Part shown: in pieces, positions 45,220 through 54,631 of the stretch | Layout: each line of letters begins with the position of its first letter | How positions within the stretch are numbered: the stretch's first letter is position 1 | Source of the DNA: Bacteroidota bacterium | GTDB lineage: Bacteria > Bacteroidota > Ignavibacteria > Ignavibacteriales > Ignavibacteriaceae | Assembly: GCA_021777835.1 (NCBI GenBank) | Contig: JAJYDC010000011.1 | Location: 1 to 64,000, forward strand | DNA: 64,000 bases | Direction: 5' to 3' | Position numbers and translations under genes: made by a program | Notes under the pieces: generated by a model | The model's database searches: none | What the model was told of the DNA's origin: nothing | What the model saw: only the letters and a program-made list of their open reading frames with translations

Positions 45220-46659
45220 CTATTTTTTATTGAAACTCTCTAAATATTTTGTTGATCCTGATAGCAATGATTCCTTTGTTGGTCGATTATTATAAAGGAC
45301 ATAATCCGGAAGAGTGAAGGATAATTCATTCCCTTTGACTTTTATTTCAGGGTAGTATTCACTATTCGGAGTGCCATAAAGATTTACCTGGCTAACTTTT
45401 TTATCTTCAAAATATATTTTTGCCGTTTGAGAAGACGACTTTATTAGTCCGTTAGGAGAATTATCATCATAAAGATAATAAATACTATACACTTTCCCAT
45501 GTACGTCTGTTTCTCTAATACCAGATTCATTAAAATACACTCTCAAAGTATCGCCGGAGATTTGATCAAACCTTTCCCGGTACATTGCATTTTGAGAAAG
45601 AATAAAAGCATTTCTGTTTACATTTAATAGATTAATCTTATTATTCTTCATGAAAATAATTATGGAGTCACCAGTAAGCTGTGAATTTTCGTACCATATA
45701 ATTGGTTGAGAGGCGACGGGATTTATTTTGAATGTAACAATTTTCCCAAGACTTCGATAATACAATGAATAATCATTCTTTGAGGCAAAACTACCTTTAA
45801 CAATTTCGACTGAATCTTCAGCTTTGAAAATATTCATTGTATCTCTATAGGCTTCCAAGCGTTTTGATTTAATTACGAGTGTATCAATCTTTAAGGTGCG
45901 AACAGAATCCTTTTTACCGATTAAAGAGGTATCAGGCTGCATGATATAAGAAGAATCAATTTGAATTAGGAGAGGATTTTTATCAATCAAGGAATAATAT
46001 TTTTTAGGATAATCTTCCAGATGATCACCGTATATTTTAGTATTGTTAGCGGAGTTTCTTATTAGGACATTATTATCTGCAAAAGTGATTCTTGATTCCC
46101 TAAAATGTGTAAGGCTATCAGCTTGGATTATATTTTGTGATTGGACAATTTTAACATTCCCAACGGCAATTGCTTTTCCTTCGTTTTTGAAATAAGTCAG
46201 TTCATTGGAAGTTAATATCGAAGAAGTATCAACTAAAGTAACATTATGCTTGAATATAGCTTTGTCCAAATCGAAGAAATAATCGCCAGAGTCAGCAGTA
46301 AGAATTACTTTCTTATCATTAAGTTTGACTCCTGAATTTGATTCAGCTTTTCTTTCATCACCGAAATAATATCCATGATCGCAAGTAATTGTTAAGGTAT
46401 CCTGGGTAGCAACAACATTTCCAATCAATTCAGCCTTATTTTGCGAAACAAAACGAACAGCCTTATCACAGGTTATTTTCACATTGCCTTGTGTAATCAC
46501 AACGTTTCCATATACAGTGTCTATACTTTCACCATTAATATTATGGAAAACATCCTTCCCACCAGTGACAGTTATCTGTTGTTGTTGGGCAAACAGAGCT
46601 CCTGTCAGGAAAATGGATATTAGAAATAATTTAATTTGAATCTTCATTATTAGCATCAT
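45220..46659 (-). CDS. OstA-like (LptA/LptD N-terminal-like) LPS transport protein
   Basis: 479 residues, signal peptide (about 1-25, ending LFAQ). Repeating beta-strand pattern of OstA domains: GNVVITQGNVKITCDKAVRF, GNVVATQDTLTITCDHGYYF, GNVKIVQSQNIIQADSLTHF. This is the LptA-type fold that forms the periplasmic LPS bridge, here about twice as long as LptA and without the LptD barrel. It overlaps lptC by 4 bases, so it is probably the LptA of this organism. Confidence 0.82.
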   Translation of the reverse strand: MMLIMKIQIKLFLISIFLTGALFAQQQQITVTGGKDVFHNINGESIDTVYGNVVITQGNVKITCDKAVRFVSQNKAELIGNVVATQDTLTITCDHGYYFGDERKAESNSGVKLNDKKVILTADSGDYFFDLDKAIFKHNVTLVDTSSILTSNELTYFKNEGKAIAVGNVKIVQSQNIIQADSLTHFRESRITFADNNVLIRNSANNTKIYGDHLEDYPKKYYSLIDKNPLLIQIDSSYIMQPDTSLIGKKDSVRTLKIDTLVIKSKRLEAYRDTMNIFKAEDSVEIVKGSFASKNDYSLYYRSLGKIVTFKINPVASQPIIWYENSQLTGDSIIIFMKNNKINLLNVNRNAFILSQNAMYRERFDQISGDTLRVYFNESGIRETDVHGKVYSIYYLYDDNSPNGLIKSSSQTAKIYFEDKKVSQVNLYGTPNSEYYPEIKVKGNELSFTLPDYVLYNNRPTKESLLSGSTKYLESFNKK

Positions 46660-47240
46660 TTTCTTTTAGGAACCTGTAAATCCGCAGCATTTTTATTTTT
46701 GTTTTTTACAGTATCCATTCTTGTTACGTATGTTATATTGTAGATAGTATAATTTCGTAAATTTTGATCAGATTCAAATCCATACCCCTGGATTTTTTCC
46801 TTAGGAGACACAATCGTTACAAACTTATCGGATACAATTTTTCTATCCTTATTTCGCCACATTAACTCTTGTGTTTTGAGAGTAACACCGCTATCGCTAA
46901 CCGCAACGACACTATCATTTGCGTACAAATCATTAGTTATATTGTTAACCTTGCCATTAAGAGCTGTCAGGGTTGTAGTCTTAATTTCATTCTCATTAAA
47001 AAAATCCACTTTAATAGAGCTATCAAGCAAAGTCTCAGGGGGGCTATCGAACATACGCATATGACCGTAATACAGAATTGCTCGAGTCTTGCCGGAATCG
47101 CTAAATATTACTGTAGAATTCCATCCTTCCTGAACAGGAAGTTTTGTTGTCTTAATAGATGCATTTATTGTTGGTTTTACCTGTCGATTGCTACATCCGG
47201 AAAAAACGATAATAATAATTAAAAGTGCGAATAATTTCAT
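46656..47240 (-). CDS. lptC: LptC-type LPS export protein, lipoprotein form
   Basis: 194 residues. Instead of the membrane helix of proteobacterial LptC it has a lipobox VFSGC (Cys at residue 16). The remainder follows the LptC pattern: PVQEGWNSTVIFSDSGKTRAIL, VDFFNENEIKTTTLTALNGKV, LKTQELMWRNKDRKIVSDKFV and IQGYGFESD. Passes LPS from the LptBFG transporter to LptA. Overlaps kdsD upstream and the OstA-like gene downstream by 4 bases each. Confidence 0.85.
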   Translation of the reverse strand: MKLFALLIIIIVFSGCSNRQVKPTINASIKTTKLPVQEGWNSTVIFSDSGKTRAILYYGHMRMFDSPPETLLDSSIKVDFFNENEIKTTTLTALNGKVNNITNDLYANDSVVAVSDSGVTLKTQELMWRNKDRKIVSDKFVTIVSPKEKIQGYGFESDQNLRNYTIYNITYVTRMDTVKNKNKNAADLQVPKRK

Positions 47241-48214
47241 CTCTGCCGCAGACCAAGATTAATTAGATCATGGAGATGAACAATCCCAATTGGTTTATTT
47301 TCATCAGATCTGATAACCAGAGTAGTAATCTTAAAGTTTTCCATTTGCTGAAGAGCAAAGGATGCGAGATAATTTTCCTTCATTACTTTTGGATTATGGG
47401 ACATAATATCTTTTGCTGTTAGATTCTTAATTTCCAGAGTTTTCTCAAGCAATCTTCGTAAATCTCCGTCTGTAATTATACCGGTAAGTAAACCATTCTT
47501 GTCAACAACGCAAGTAGTACCTAATCGTTTTGAAGTTATTTCCAATATTACATCTTTTATAGACGTATTCTCATTTACAATTGGAATTCTATCGCCGGAA
47601 ATCATAATCTCTTTAATTTCAAGAGAAAGTCTTTTCCCAAGACTTCCCCCGGGGTGAAGATAGGCAAAATCCTCTGCAGTAAATCCTTTTCTTTGAAGGA
47701 GAGTAATTGAAAGGGCGTCACCCATTGCAAGAGTAGCAGTAGTTGAAGCTGTCGGTGCCAGGTCATAAGGGCATGCTTCCTCTTTAACCGCAATATTTAA
47801 AAAGATATCACACTGAGTTCCTAACTTAGAATCCTTATTTTCAGTCATAGCAATTAAAGTTACTTTCAATCTTTTGAGCATTGAAAGTAAGTTCAATATT
47901 TCCTCAGTAGATCCACTCTTTGAAATGAGAACGACTACGTCTTCTTGACGAACCATTCCAAGATCACCATGGAGAGCATCGGTTGGGTGAAGATAAATGG
48001 CAGGAGTACCAGTTGAGTTTAAGGTTGCAACAATTTTCCTTGCAATGAGGCCTGATTTTCCCATACCGGTAAATACGACTCTTCCAACAGAATGATAAAT
48101 AACATCAACCGCCTTAACAAATTCGCTATTTATGCTTTCATCCAGATTGGCTACGGCTTCAGCTTCTATTCTAATTACTTCTTTTCCTTTAAGAATAATT
48201 TCTTCGTCAGTCAA
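47237..48214 (-). CDS. kdsD: arabinose-5-phosphate isomerase (KdsD/KpsF)
   Basis: 325 residues: SIS domain (about 30-180; VVFTGMGKSGLIARKI, HGDLGMV, SKSGSTEEIL) followed by two CBS domains (about 205-325). Makes D-arabinose 5-phosphate, the KDO precursor used by KdsA, whose gene is in the same operon. The start is TTG, preceded by AAAGG seven bases upstream; no ATG is available nearby. Overlaps lptC by 4 bases. Confidence 0.95.
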   Translation of the reverse strand: MTDEEIILKGKEVIRIEAEAVANLDESINSEFVKAVDVIYHSVGRVVFTGMGKSGLIARKIVATLNSTGTPAIYLHPTDALHGDLGMVRQEDVVVLISKSGSTEEILNLLSMLKRLKVTLIAMTENKDSKLGTQCDIFLNIAVKEEACPYDLAPTASTTATLAMGDALSITLLQRKGFTAEDFAYLHPGGSLGKRLSLEIKEIMISGDRIPIVNENTSIKDVILEITSKRLGTTCVVDKNGLLTGIITDGDLRRLLEKTLEIKNLTAKDIMSHNPKVMKENYLASFALQQMENFKITTLVIRSDENKPIGIVHLHDLINLGLRQR

Positions 48215-48217
48215 TTG

Positions 48218-48994
48218 TCAACCTTTCTTAAAAATACTGAATAGTTTGTTTTTCTTTGATTGATTTTGCTTAGCTTGGAATTGCGAGTAATCAAGCTTTA
48301 TTCTTCTAAAATATTTATTATATAATAGAAATGCCGAAACTAGATCCGAATCCTCATAAGAATCGAGATTTGAGAAAAATAAATTCGGCTTTAAGGCTAT
48401 TTTAGGATCGCGAATTTTCTTAACAAGCATCAAGTGATTATAGTAATTACTTAACGGAATTAAATAATTAATTTTATTCTCAATATTATGCACCCATATT
48501 TTCTTATGTACAGGAGCAATTGCTATTATATATTTACCCGGTAAAAATACAACTTCTCTAACAAAAGAATTATCGCCGGGCGCTTTATCTCCCGGATTCC
48601 ATGCAGAATAATTTAGGCTTATTAGATTAAGAGGATTATCTGTAATTTTATTAACGACAGAAATATCAATTTCAATTTCATCATCTAACTCTTCCTGAAT
48701 GGTAATATTGTATAGATTACCATCAAAGTTAGACACGCCAGCTGCAAAAATTGGCATGGACGGATCGGATAAGTCAACCAAAGAATTCTCCTTACCTAAT
48801 ATCAAATTGCCTTCTCCGGATCTTCCTATCCCAATAACGGAAAGGGATTCAATTTTCTCACGGTATAATTTATAACCAGACTTATTTTCAGGCAAAATAC
48901 TATAAAGAAGAATTTTTTCCTTCTCAGATAATTTTCTTGGAAATTGACGAAAGCCATTCCCACCTAACGAATTGTTATTTGCTTCCAAATGCAA
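48218..48994 (-). CDS. unknown protein in the KDO/LPS operon
   Basis: 258 residues, no signal peptide or membrane helix. N-terminus GFRQFPRKLSEKEKILLYSILPENKSGYKLYREKIESL and a beta-rich middle (LGKENSLVDLSDP, PIFAAGV). I do not recognise a family. The start is uncertain: TTG at 48994 or another TTG two codons on, with no ATG near. Located between kdsA (24 bases) and kdsD (3 bases), so it is probably conserved as part of this LPS unit in its lineage. Confidence 0.6.
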   Translation of the reverse strand: MHLEANNNSLGGNGFRQFPRKLSEKEKILLYSILPENKSGYKLYREKIESLSVIGIGRSGEGNLILGKENSLVDLSDPSMPIFAAGVSNFDGNLYNITIQEELDDEIEIDISVVNKITDNPLNLISLNYSAWNPGDKAPGDNSFVREVVFLPGKYIIAIAPVHKKIWVHNIENKINYLIPLSNYYNHLMLVKKIRDPKIALKPNLFFSNLDSYEDSDLVSAFLLYNKYFRRIKLDYSQFQAKQNQSKKNKLFSIFKKG

Positions 48995-49018
48995 TGTTAA
49001 TTGTTATTTTAAATAGTA

Positions 49019-49831
49019 TTAATAACGTTTTACTAATTTATCAATTGCTTTTATCTCAGTTAACAATTCTTTTAACTCATCCAAAGGTAATTGACTAGAA
49101 GCATCGCTTAAAGCTTCTTTTGGATTAGGGTGAACTTCCAAAAACAGTGCATCAATTCCAATTGCCGTAGCAGCTTTAGCCAAAGGCTTAATAAATTTCG
49201 GTTGACCTCCGCTTGTATCTCCTTTGCTCGGCAACTGCACTGAATGAGTAGCATCCATAACTACAGGATAGCCAAATTCTTTCATTATTATAAATGAACG
49301 CATATCTACTACCAAATTATGATAGCCAAAAGTTGTACCTCTTTCAGTAAGCATTATTTTAGTATTTCCAGTAGACGCAACTTTCTCGGCAACGTGCTTC
49401 ATATCGTCGGGGGCAAGGAATTGTCCCTTTTTAACGTTAACAATTTTACCTGACCTCCCTGCTGCTAAGAGTAAGTCTGTTTGTCGGGATAAAAAAGCAG
49501 GAATTTGCAGGACATCAGCGACTTTACTAACGTAATTTATTTCCTCAACCGTATGTACGTCAGTTAGGATTGGCAGATCTAAATTTCTTTTAACTTTGCT
49601 AAGAATTTCTAACGCTTCTTTTTCGTCAATGCCAACGAAGGAATTAATGCTAGTTCGATTTGCTTTCTTATAGCTAGATTTGAATATGAAAGGAATATCT
49701 AAATCAGAAGTAATTTTTTTTATTTCATTTGCTGTATAAAGAATTAGCTTTTCATTTTCGACAACACATGGACCTGCAATTAATACTAACGGTTTGTTAT
49801 CGCCGATATATATATTTCCTAATTGTATCAT
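49019..49831 (-). CDS. kdsA: 3-deoxy-8-phosphooctulonate synthase KdsA
   Basis: 270 residues; condenses arabinose 5-phosphate and phosphoenolpyruvate to KDO 8-phosphate. Start IYIGDNKPLVLIAGPCVVEN, FKSSYKKANRTS, LPILTDVHTVEE, QIPAFLSRQTDLL, TERGTTFGYHNLVVDMRS and MDATHSVQLP are diagnostic. The Asn in AGPC-VVEN and the missing Cys/metal pattern cannot be judged securely. First gene of the LPS unit. Confidence 0.96.
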   Translation of the reverse strand: MIQLGNIYIGDNKPLVLIAGPCVVENEKLILYTANEIKKITSDLDIPFIFKSSYKKANRTSINSFVGIDEKEALEILSKVKRNLDLPILTDVHTVEEINYVSKVADVLQIPAFLSRQTDLLLAAGRSGKIVNVKKGQFLAPDDMKHVAEKVASTGNTKIMLTERGTTFGYHNLVVDMRSFIIMKEFGYPVVMDATHSVQLPSKGDTSGGQPKFIKPLAKAATAIGIDALFLEVHPNPKEALSDASSQLPLDELKELLTEIKAIDKLVKRY

Positions 49832-50238
49832 AAATTTAATATTTCCATTTTTCTTAACTTAAATATAAATAATTTGTGACATTATTATGGCTTTCGGGAA
49901 TATGAATATTTTGGATCAATAGATTTGGTGAATCAGTGAACTTTAGTTACGAGACTTAAAGAACAAAAACACATTATCTGGATGATGGATTCCACAGTTT
50001 ATATATGAGAATTAGAATTTGCTTAGAATAAATCCTTAGGAAATATGGAATAGGAAATATGGAATATGGAACAGGTTAAAGTATAACTAAGTTAATGCGT
50101 GCAATCTTATTTGGACGGTTTTCAAAATAGGTGATACGGGTTACCCCAAGACAATTTCAAAATTGTAAGATTTGTGCTTAATATTTTTTAATACCAATTG
50201 TCACTAGTAAATTAGATTAATCATTTATATAAAATAAT
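49832..50238. other. divergent intergenic region between kdsA and the PIG-L gene
   Basis: About 400 bases with no gene. Contains a 14-bp direct repeat TAGGAAATATGGAA twice in tandem (50037-50050, 50051-50064) with a third partial unit TATGGAA after it. No promoter boxes or RNA gene could be assigned. Confidence 0.4.
50037..50071. repeat. tandem 14-bp repeat
   Basis: Two exact copies of TAGGAAATATGGAA followed by a partial copy TATGGAA, in the gap between kdsA and the PIG-L gene. Too short to be a gene; likely slippage-generated. Confidence 0.6.
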
Positions 50239-52758
50239 ATGAAAAAGATACTTAGATTCTCATATAGTACAATACTCGTTTTATTTATAAATATTTTATT
50301 TTCCGGTCAATTGCAGGCGCAGCCAAGACCAGTAATGAATTCCGGAGAACTGCAGCTTGCGCTAGATAAATTAAATGTGCTGGGAAGCGTTTTGTACATA
50401 GCAGCTCATCCCGATGATGAAAATAACGCTTTACTTGCTTACTTTGCAAAAGGGAAACTAGTCCGGACAGGTTATCTTTCCTTGACACGCGGAGACGGAG
50501 GTCAGAATTTACTTGGTACAGAGCAAGGTGATCTTCTTGGTGTGCTTAGGACGCAGGAACTTTTGCAAGCTCGTAAAATTGACGGTGCCGAACAATACTT
50601 TTCACGTGCTGTAGATTTTGGATTTTCTAAGTCAGCAAAAGAGACTTTAGATTTTTGGGGAAAAGATAAAATACTTTCAGATGTTGTCTGGGTAATAAGG
50701 AAATTCAGACCTGATATAATAATAACAAGATTCCAAGGAACAAAAGCTGACGGGCATGGTAATCATACCGCTTCGGAGATGCTTGCAGCAGAGGCGTTTA
50801 AATTATCGGGAGATTCCACAAAATTCCCTGAACAATTAAAATATGTAAAACCATGGCAAGCAAAGAGAATACTCTGGAATGCCTGGCTTCCGTTGCTAGA
50901 GAAACGTAAAGCTGATCTTTCAAAATTATTGAAAGTTGATGTGGGGGGATATAACTCTTTGCTTGGAGAATCATATACCGAGATCGCTGCTCAAAGCAGA
51001 AGCATGCATAAAACTCAGGGGTTTGGATCCAGCAGCAGCTTTGGAGAAGCAATAAATTATTTTGTTCCGATAGAAGGTGCTCCAGCCGCAAATGATATCT
51101 TTGATGGAATAGATATGAGCTGGAACCGAGTCAAAGGCGGCGAAGTAATCGGCACATTGTTAGCTGAAGCTGACAAAGAATTTCATCCTGAAAATCCTTC
51201 TTCGATATTACCGATTCTGCTTAAAACTTACGGCGAAATGAAGAAAATTGACGACAACTATTGGGTAAAAGAAAAGGAAAAGGAATTACTTGAAGTTATA
51301 CGTTCTTGCGCCGGAATATTTATAGAAGCAGATGCGTCTGATTATACTGTATCCCCCGGTGATGGACTCAGCGTTCGTTCATCAATTATAAACCGTTCAA
51401 ATTTTCCTTTTCAACTTGAAAAAGTTGAAGTGACTGACCAAACAAATACAGTATATGAAAATTCAGAATTGAAAAATGAGAAATTGCTTCCTGTAAACTT
51501 GACTTGCAAAATCCCTGAGAACGCAGAATATTCGCAGCCCTACTGGCTGCGAAAAGAACACACTATTGGAGATTATATAGTCACTGACCAAAGGCTAATT
51601 GGTAAAGCTGAAAATGACCCGCCACTTATTGCAAGATTTTATGTAAAGGCAGGAAGTGAGACTTTAACTTTCAGTACGCCGGTGCAATATAAATGGACTG
51701 ATCCGGTGAAAGGTGAGGAATTTCGACCTCTTGTAATAGAGCCGAAAGTGTTGATTAATTTAAAAGATAAGGTATATCTATTCCCTACTTCGAAACAAAG
51801 GGATGTATCTTTCATACTTAAAAGCGGCGAGAATAATTTATCTGAGGTATTAAAAATTGAAGTACCAAAAGGATGGCAAGTTGAACCTAATCAAATAAAA
51901 TATACTTTTAAGAAAAAATATGATGAGCATGTTTTTAATTTCAAGATAACTCCGCCTGATCATTATTCCGAGGGTTATGTGAATGCTTATTCTGTTTCAG
52001 ACGGCAAGACTTATTCAATGGGTGAATCAGTGATAAACTATTCTCACATTCAACGTCAGACTGTATTTTATCCTTCGAAAGCGAAGATCATAAGATTAGA
52101 TTTGAAGAAAGTAATTAATAATATCGGCTATATTATGGGGCCCGGTGACGAAGTGCCACAAATACTCAAGGAATTAGGTTACAATGTAACGATGCTAAAT
52201 GACAATGATATTGAGACAAAAAATCTTTCTGATTTTGACGCAATAGTTACAGGGATAAGGCTTTATAATACAGACAAACAAATTTCATTTGAACAGCCAA
52301 AGCTTTTAAAATATGTAGAGGATGGCGGTACTTTAGTAGTACAGTACAACAAATTTTTCGATCTAGTTACAGATAAAATTGGTCCATATCCGTTTCACAT
52401 CTCGAATGATAGAGTTACAGATGAGAATTCTAAGGTAACTTTTCTGGATAAGAATAATCCAATATTGAATTACCCAAATAAAATTACAGAAGATAATTTT
52501 AATGGATGGATACAGGAAAGAGGTTTATATTTTGCTGATAAATGGGACAAGAACTACACACCCGTGATTAGCTGTCATGATCCTGATGAGTCGTCTAAGG
52601 ATGGAGGTCTTTTATTTACTCATTTTGGTAAGGGAGTATTTATTTATACCGGTTATGATTGGTTCAGAGAACTTCCAGGGGGTGTATCGGGCTCATATCC
52701 TATTTTTATAAATATGATATCTGCCGGGAAATATTATAATTCGGATAAAACGAAATAA
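50239..52758 (+). CDS. exported PIG-L (LmbE-like) deacetylase with C-terminal GATase-like region
   Basis: 839 residues with a signal peptide (1-28, ending QAQP). PIG-L deacetylase domain (about 48-260) with the zinc motif AHPDDE at 56-61 and a downstream HGNHTASEM. Then a beta-rich region (about 360-620) and a C-terminal class-I glutamine-amidotransferase-like or ThuA-like fold (about 640-830; GYIMGPGDEVPQIL, DAIVTGIRLYN). Much longer than BshB or MshB enzymes; probably deacetylates a cell-surface or imported GlcNAc-type substrate. First of two plus-strand genes. Confidence 0.83.
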   Translation: MKKILRFSYSTILVLFINILFSGQLQAQPRPVMNSGELQLALDKLNVLGSVLYIAAHPDDENNALLAYFAKGKLVRTGYLSLTRGDGGQNLLGTEQGDLLGVLRTQELLQARKIDGAEQYFSRAVDFGFSKSAKETLDFWGKDKILSDVVWVIRKFRPDIIITRFQGTKADGHGNHTASEMLAAEAFKLSGDSTKFPEQLKYVKPWQAKRILWNAWLPLLEKRKADLSKLLKVDVGGYNSLLGESYTEIAAQSRSMHKTQGFGSSSSFGEAINYFVPIEGAPAANDIFDGIDMSWNRVKGGEVIGTLLAEADKEFHPENPSSILPILLKTYGEMKKIDDNYWVKEKEKELLEVIRSCAGIFIEADASDYTVSPGDGLSVRSSIINRSNFPFQLEKVEVTDQTNTVYENSELKNEKLLPVNLTCKIPENAEYSQPYWLRKEHTIGDYIVTDQRLIGKAENDPPLIARFYVKAGSETLTFSTPVQYKWTDPVKGEEFRPLVIEPKVLINLKDKVYLFPTSKQRDVSFILKSGENNLSEVLKIEVPKGWQVEPNQIKYTFKKKYDEHVFNFKITPPDHYSEGYVNAYSVSDGKTYSMGESVINYSHIQRQTVFYPSKAKIIRLDLKKVINNIGYIMGPGDEVPQILKELGYNVTMLNDNDIETKNLSDFDAIVTGIRLYNTDKQISFEQPKLLKYVEDGGTLVVQYNKFFDLVTDKIGPYPFHISNDRVTDENSKVTFLDKNNPILNYPNKITEDNFNGWIQERGLYFADKWDKNYTPVISCHDPDESSKDGGLLFTHFGKGVFIYTGYDWFRELPGGVSGSYPIFINMISAGKYYNSDKTK

Positions 52759-52792
52759 TAAGAGTTAACTTTAATAAAATAAAGGGCTGCCA

Positions 52793-53149
52793 GTGGATAA
52801 AGTAAAAGAATTGAAATCAATTGAAGAATGGAATCAACTTAAAAAGGAATCTCAGTCAAAAAGCGATATAGTAATCTTTAAGTACAGTCCATACTGTTCA
52901 ATAAGCGCATTTGCAGAAGAGAATTTTAATTCATGGATTTCATCTTTGAATGATAGAGACGATTTAAAAATTATAAAAGTTAACGTAGTATCAGAGCGTC
53001 CTGTTAGTCAGCAAATTGCCAAGGATTTAAAAGTTGTTCATGAATCACCGCAACTAATTTGGGTAGACGCAAACTTGGGTATTAAATGGAATGCTACTCA
53101 CTACAATATAACAGAATCTGCCTTAAAAGATAAAATCAAATTAGAATAG
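52793..53149 (+). CDS. ytxJ: YtxJ-like monothiol bacilliredoxin
   Basis: 118 residues from a GTG at 52793. Matches the YtxJ/BrxC bacillithiol-system family: DIVIFKYSPYCSIS with a single active Cys, INVVSERPVSQQIAKDL, HESPQLIWV and the tail NATHYNIT. Thought to remove bacillithiol from protein thiols. Lies 34 bases after the PIG-L gene and in the same direction. That neighbour has an export signal, so it is not the bacillithiol deacetylase. Confidence 0.82.
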   Translation: MDKVKELKSIEEWNQLKKESQSKSDIVIFKYSPYCSISAFAEENFNSWISSLNDRDDLKIIKVNVVSERPVSQQIAKDLKVVHESPQLIWVDANLGIKWNATHYNITESALKDKIKLE

Positions 53150-53244
53150 AATAAACCTCCACTAGACTGCTGACGTTATTCTCTTTATGTGTCATTTCAA
53201 ATATGTTTTCAACATTGCAGTAAGACAGACAGCACTAGTTCGAG

Positions 53245-53688
53245 CTAGCTACGTCTCAAATAATCCCAAAGCGGCACACCTTTACTATTTCTCATCTGAA
53301 GAATAATTCCATTGGAAATAATTCTTTGAGCAATAATAATTGGCTTACCGTTATAGACTACCCTCGAACCTTCAATAACGATTTTATCATTAGCTTTAAG
53401 ACAAATATTTAAGCATTGAGTAAACCAAGTTGGGCATAAAATAGCGGTAGCGGTTTCAGTTTTAGTTTTTACAACAACCTGAATACCAAAGCACATTCCT
53501 TTACCAGGCTGGACACTATCAATACTCACAATCTCCCCTGATAAAGTATCTATAGTTTTGGTATTGAATAAGTCATTAAACTCACTACCGGATTCCCATC
53601 CGTCATTTCTACTTTGTGTTAACCCAAGATTTGAGCAAAATACAAGAAACAAAAAAACAACTGCATACTTAGAATAATTGACTTTCAT
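53245..53688 (-). CDS. exported OB-fold-like protein, unknown function
   Basis: 147 residues, signal peptide (1-25). The mature part resembles small periplasmic OB-fold proteins: TLSGEIVSIDSVQ, GIQVVVKTKTETATAILCPTWFT, LKANDKIVIEGSRVVYNGKPIIIAQRI and the ending MRNSKGVPLWDYLRR. Three Cys (in GMCFG, LCPTW and QCLNICLK there are more) could bind a metal or form disulphides. Function unknown. It follows the UspA gene after a perfect hairpin at 53703-53727. Confidence 0.6.
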   Translation of the reverse strand: MKVNYSKYAVVFLFLVFCSNLGLTQSRNDGWESGSEFNDLFNTKTIDTLSGEIVSIDSVQPGKGMCFGIQVVVKTKTETATAILCPTWFTQCLNICLKANDKIVIEGSRVVYNGKPIIIAQRIISNGIILQMRNSKGVPLWDYLRRS

Positions 53689-53702
53689 AAATAACCCCTT
53701 TC

Positions 53703-53727
53703 TCAGGCTATTTATAAATCAGCCTGA
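53703..53727 (-). repeat. 7-bp inverted repeat between uspA and the OB-fold gene
   Basis: TCAGGCT (53703-53709) and AGCCTGA (53721-53727) are perfect arms with an 11-base AT-rich loop. No T-run follows on the minus strand, so it is more likely a processing or stabilising stem than a terminator. Confidence 0.5.
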
Positions 53728-53732
53728 ATGAA

Positions 53733-54233
53733 CTAGCCAACCCAGTTTTCAGCAAAAGTACTTCTATTTGAAGAAACTTCTTTAAGAAGAGTTGTATTTG
53801 ACTTTACACAAATTGTTGGAATTTCCGAATACCTAAAGACTTTGTTGGCAACGTTTCCAGTAATCAAATGAGAAAGCCCAGTCCAGCCATGCGAAGCAAT
53901 TACAATAAGATCCACATTGTTTTTACGAGAGTAATAAAGGATTTGTTCGTACGGTTTACCAGGAGTCAAAACTTCGATGATATCTACGCCCTGTGCGGAG
54001 ATTTTATTTATAAATCTCCTTAATTCCTCTTCGGCATCCAGGTAGCGAGATTGTTCATATCTCTTTTCGTTGAAATCATCGAGGATTTGATTTTGATTGT
54101 AAACCGGCTCAATAATGTGAAGCACATGGAGAGTTGAGTTGTTCTGTTTCGCAAGCATATGTCCGAATTCAAGAGCCTGCACAGAATTGGTCGAAAAGTC
54201 AGTAGGTACTAAGATGTTTTTGTATTCCACCAT
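53733..54233 (-). CDS. universal stress protein (UspA family)
   Basis: 166 residues, single Usp domain: ILVPTDFSTNSVQALEFG at the start and the ATP-binding motif VIASHGWTGLSHLITGNVANKVFRYSEIPTICVK, in which GxxGxxxxGxxxxxV is met. It sits downstream of a receiver-like protein and an NtrC-type activator, suggesting a stress or starvation regulon. Confidence 0.9.
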   Translation of the reverse strand: MVEYKNILVPTDFSTNSVQALEFGHMLAKQNNSTLHVLHIIEPVYNQNQILDDFNEKRYEQSRYLDAEEELRRFINKISAQGVDIIEVLTPGKPYEQILYYSRKNNVDLIVIASHGWTGLSHLITGNVANKVFRYSEIPTICVKSNTTLLKEVSSNRSTFAENWVG

Positions 54234-54277
54234 AGAAACCTCCTTTTTTTTTTAATTAAATTACATTCTTCAAAAAG

Positions 54278-54631
54278 TTAGACGAACAAAGTTGATAATT
54301 GTTTCGTCACCTCATTTAGGTCAAAAGGTTTGTAAATAATTGAATTTGTATACTGTCTAATAAGCTTATCAAAATCTTTAACTTGATTTTCATAGACATA
54401 AGTTAGGACAATAGGAACATTAATTTTAGCTTTTCGAAGCTCATGACATAAAATTTCTATTTTTTTAGATGGCTGCGTATCAATGATAATCATATCAAAA
54501 TTAAGATGAGCAGACATTTCTTGCAGAACGTGAAGATCTGTTGTTATAGTCACATTGTAACTATTCTGCAAATACATCAAAAAACTTAAACACATGCTTG
54601 CATCAGAGCTATATACTATAATATTTTTCAT
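54278..54631 (-). CDS. degenerate stand-alone receiver domain
   Basis: 117 residues with the receiver fold. The phospho-acceptor position is kept (MIIIDTQ) and so are Thr (VLTYVYEN) and Lys (IIYKPFDL), but the acidic pair at the N-terminus is replaced by SSD (IIVYSSDAS). That would weaken metal binding and phosphorylation, so it may be phosphorylation-poor or work by pairing with another protein. Just downstream (minus strand) of the NtrC-type gene, with uspA following after 44 bases. Confidence 0.72.
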   Translation of the reverse strand: MKNIIVYSSDASMCLSFLMYLQNSYNVTITTDLHVLQEMSAHLNFDMIIIDTQPSKKIEILCHELRKAKINVPIVLTYVYENQVKDFDKLIRQYTNSIIYKPFDLNEVTKQLSTLFV

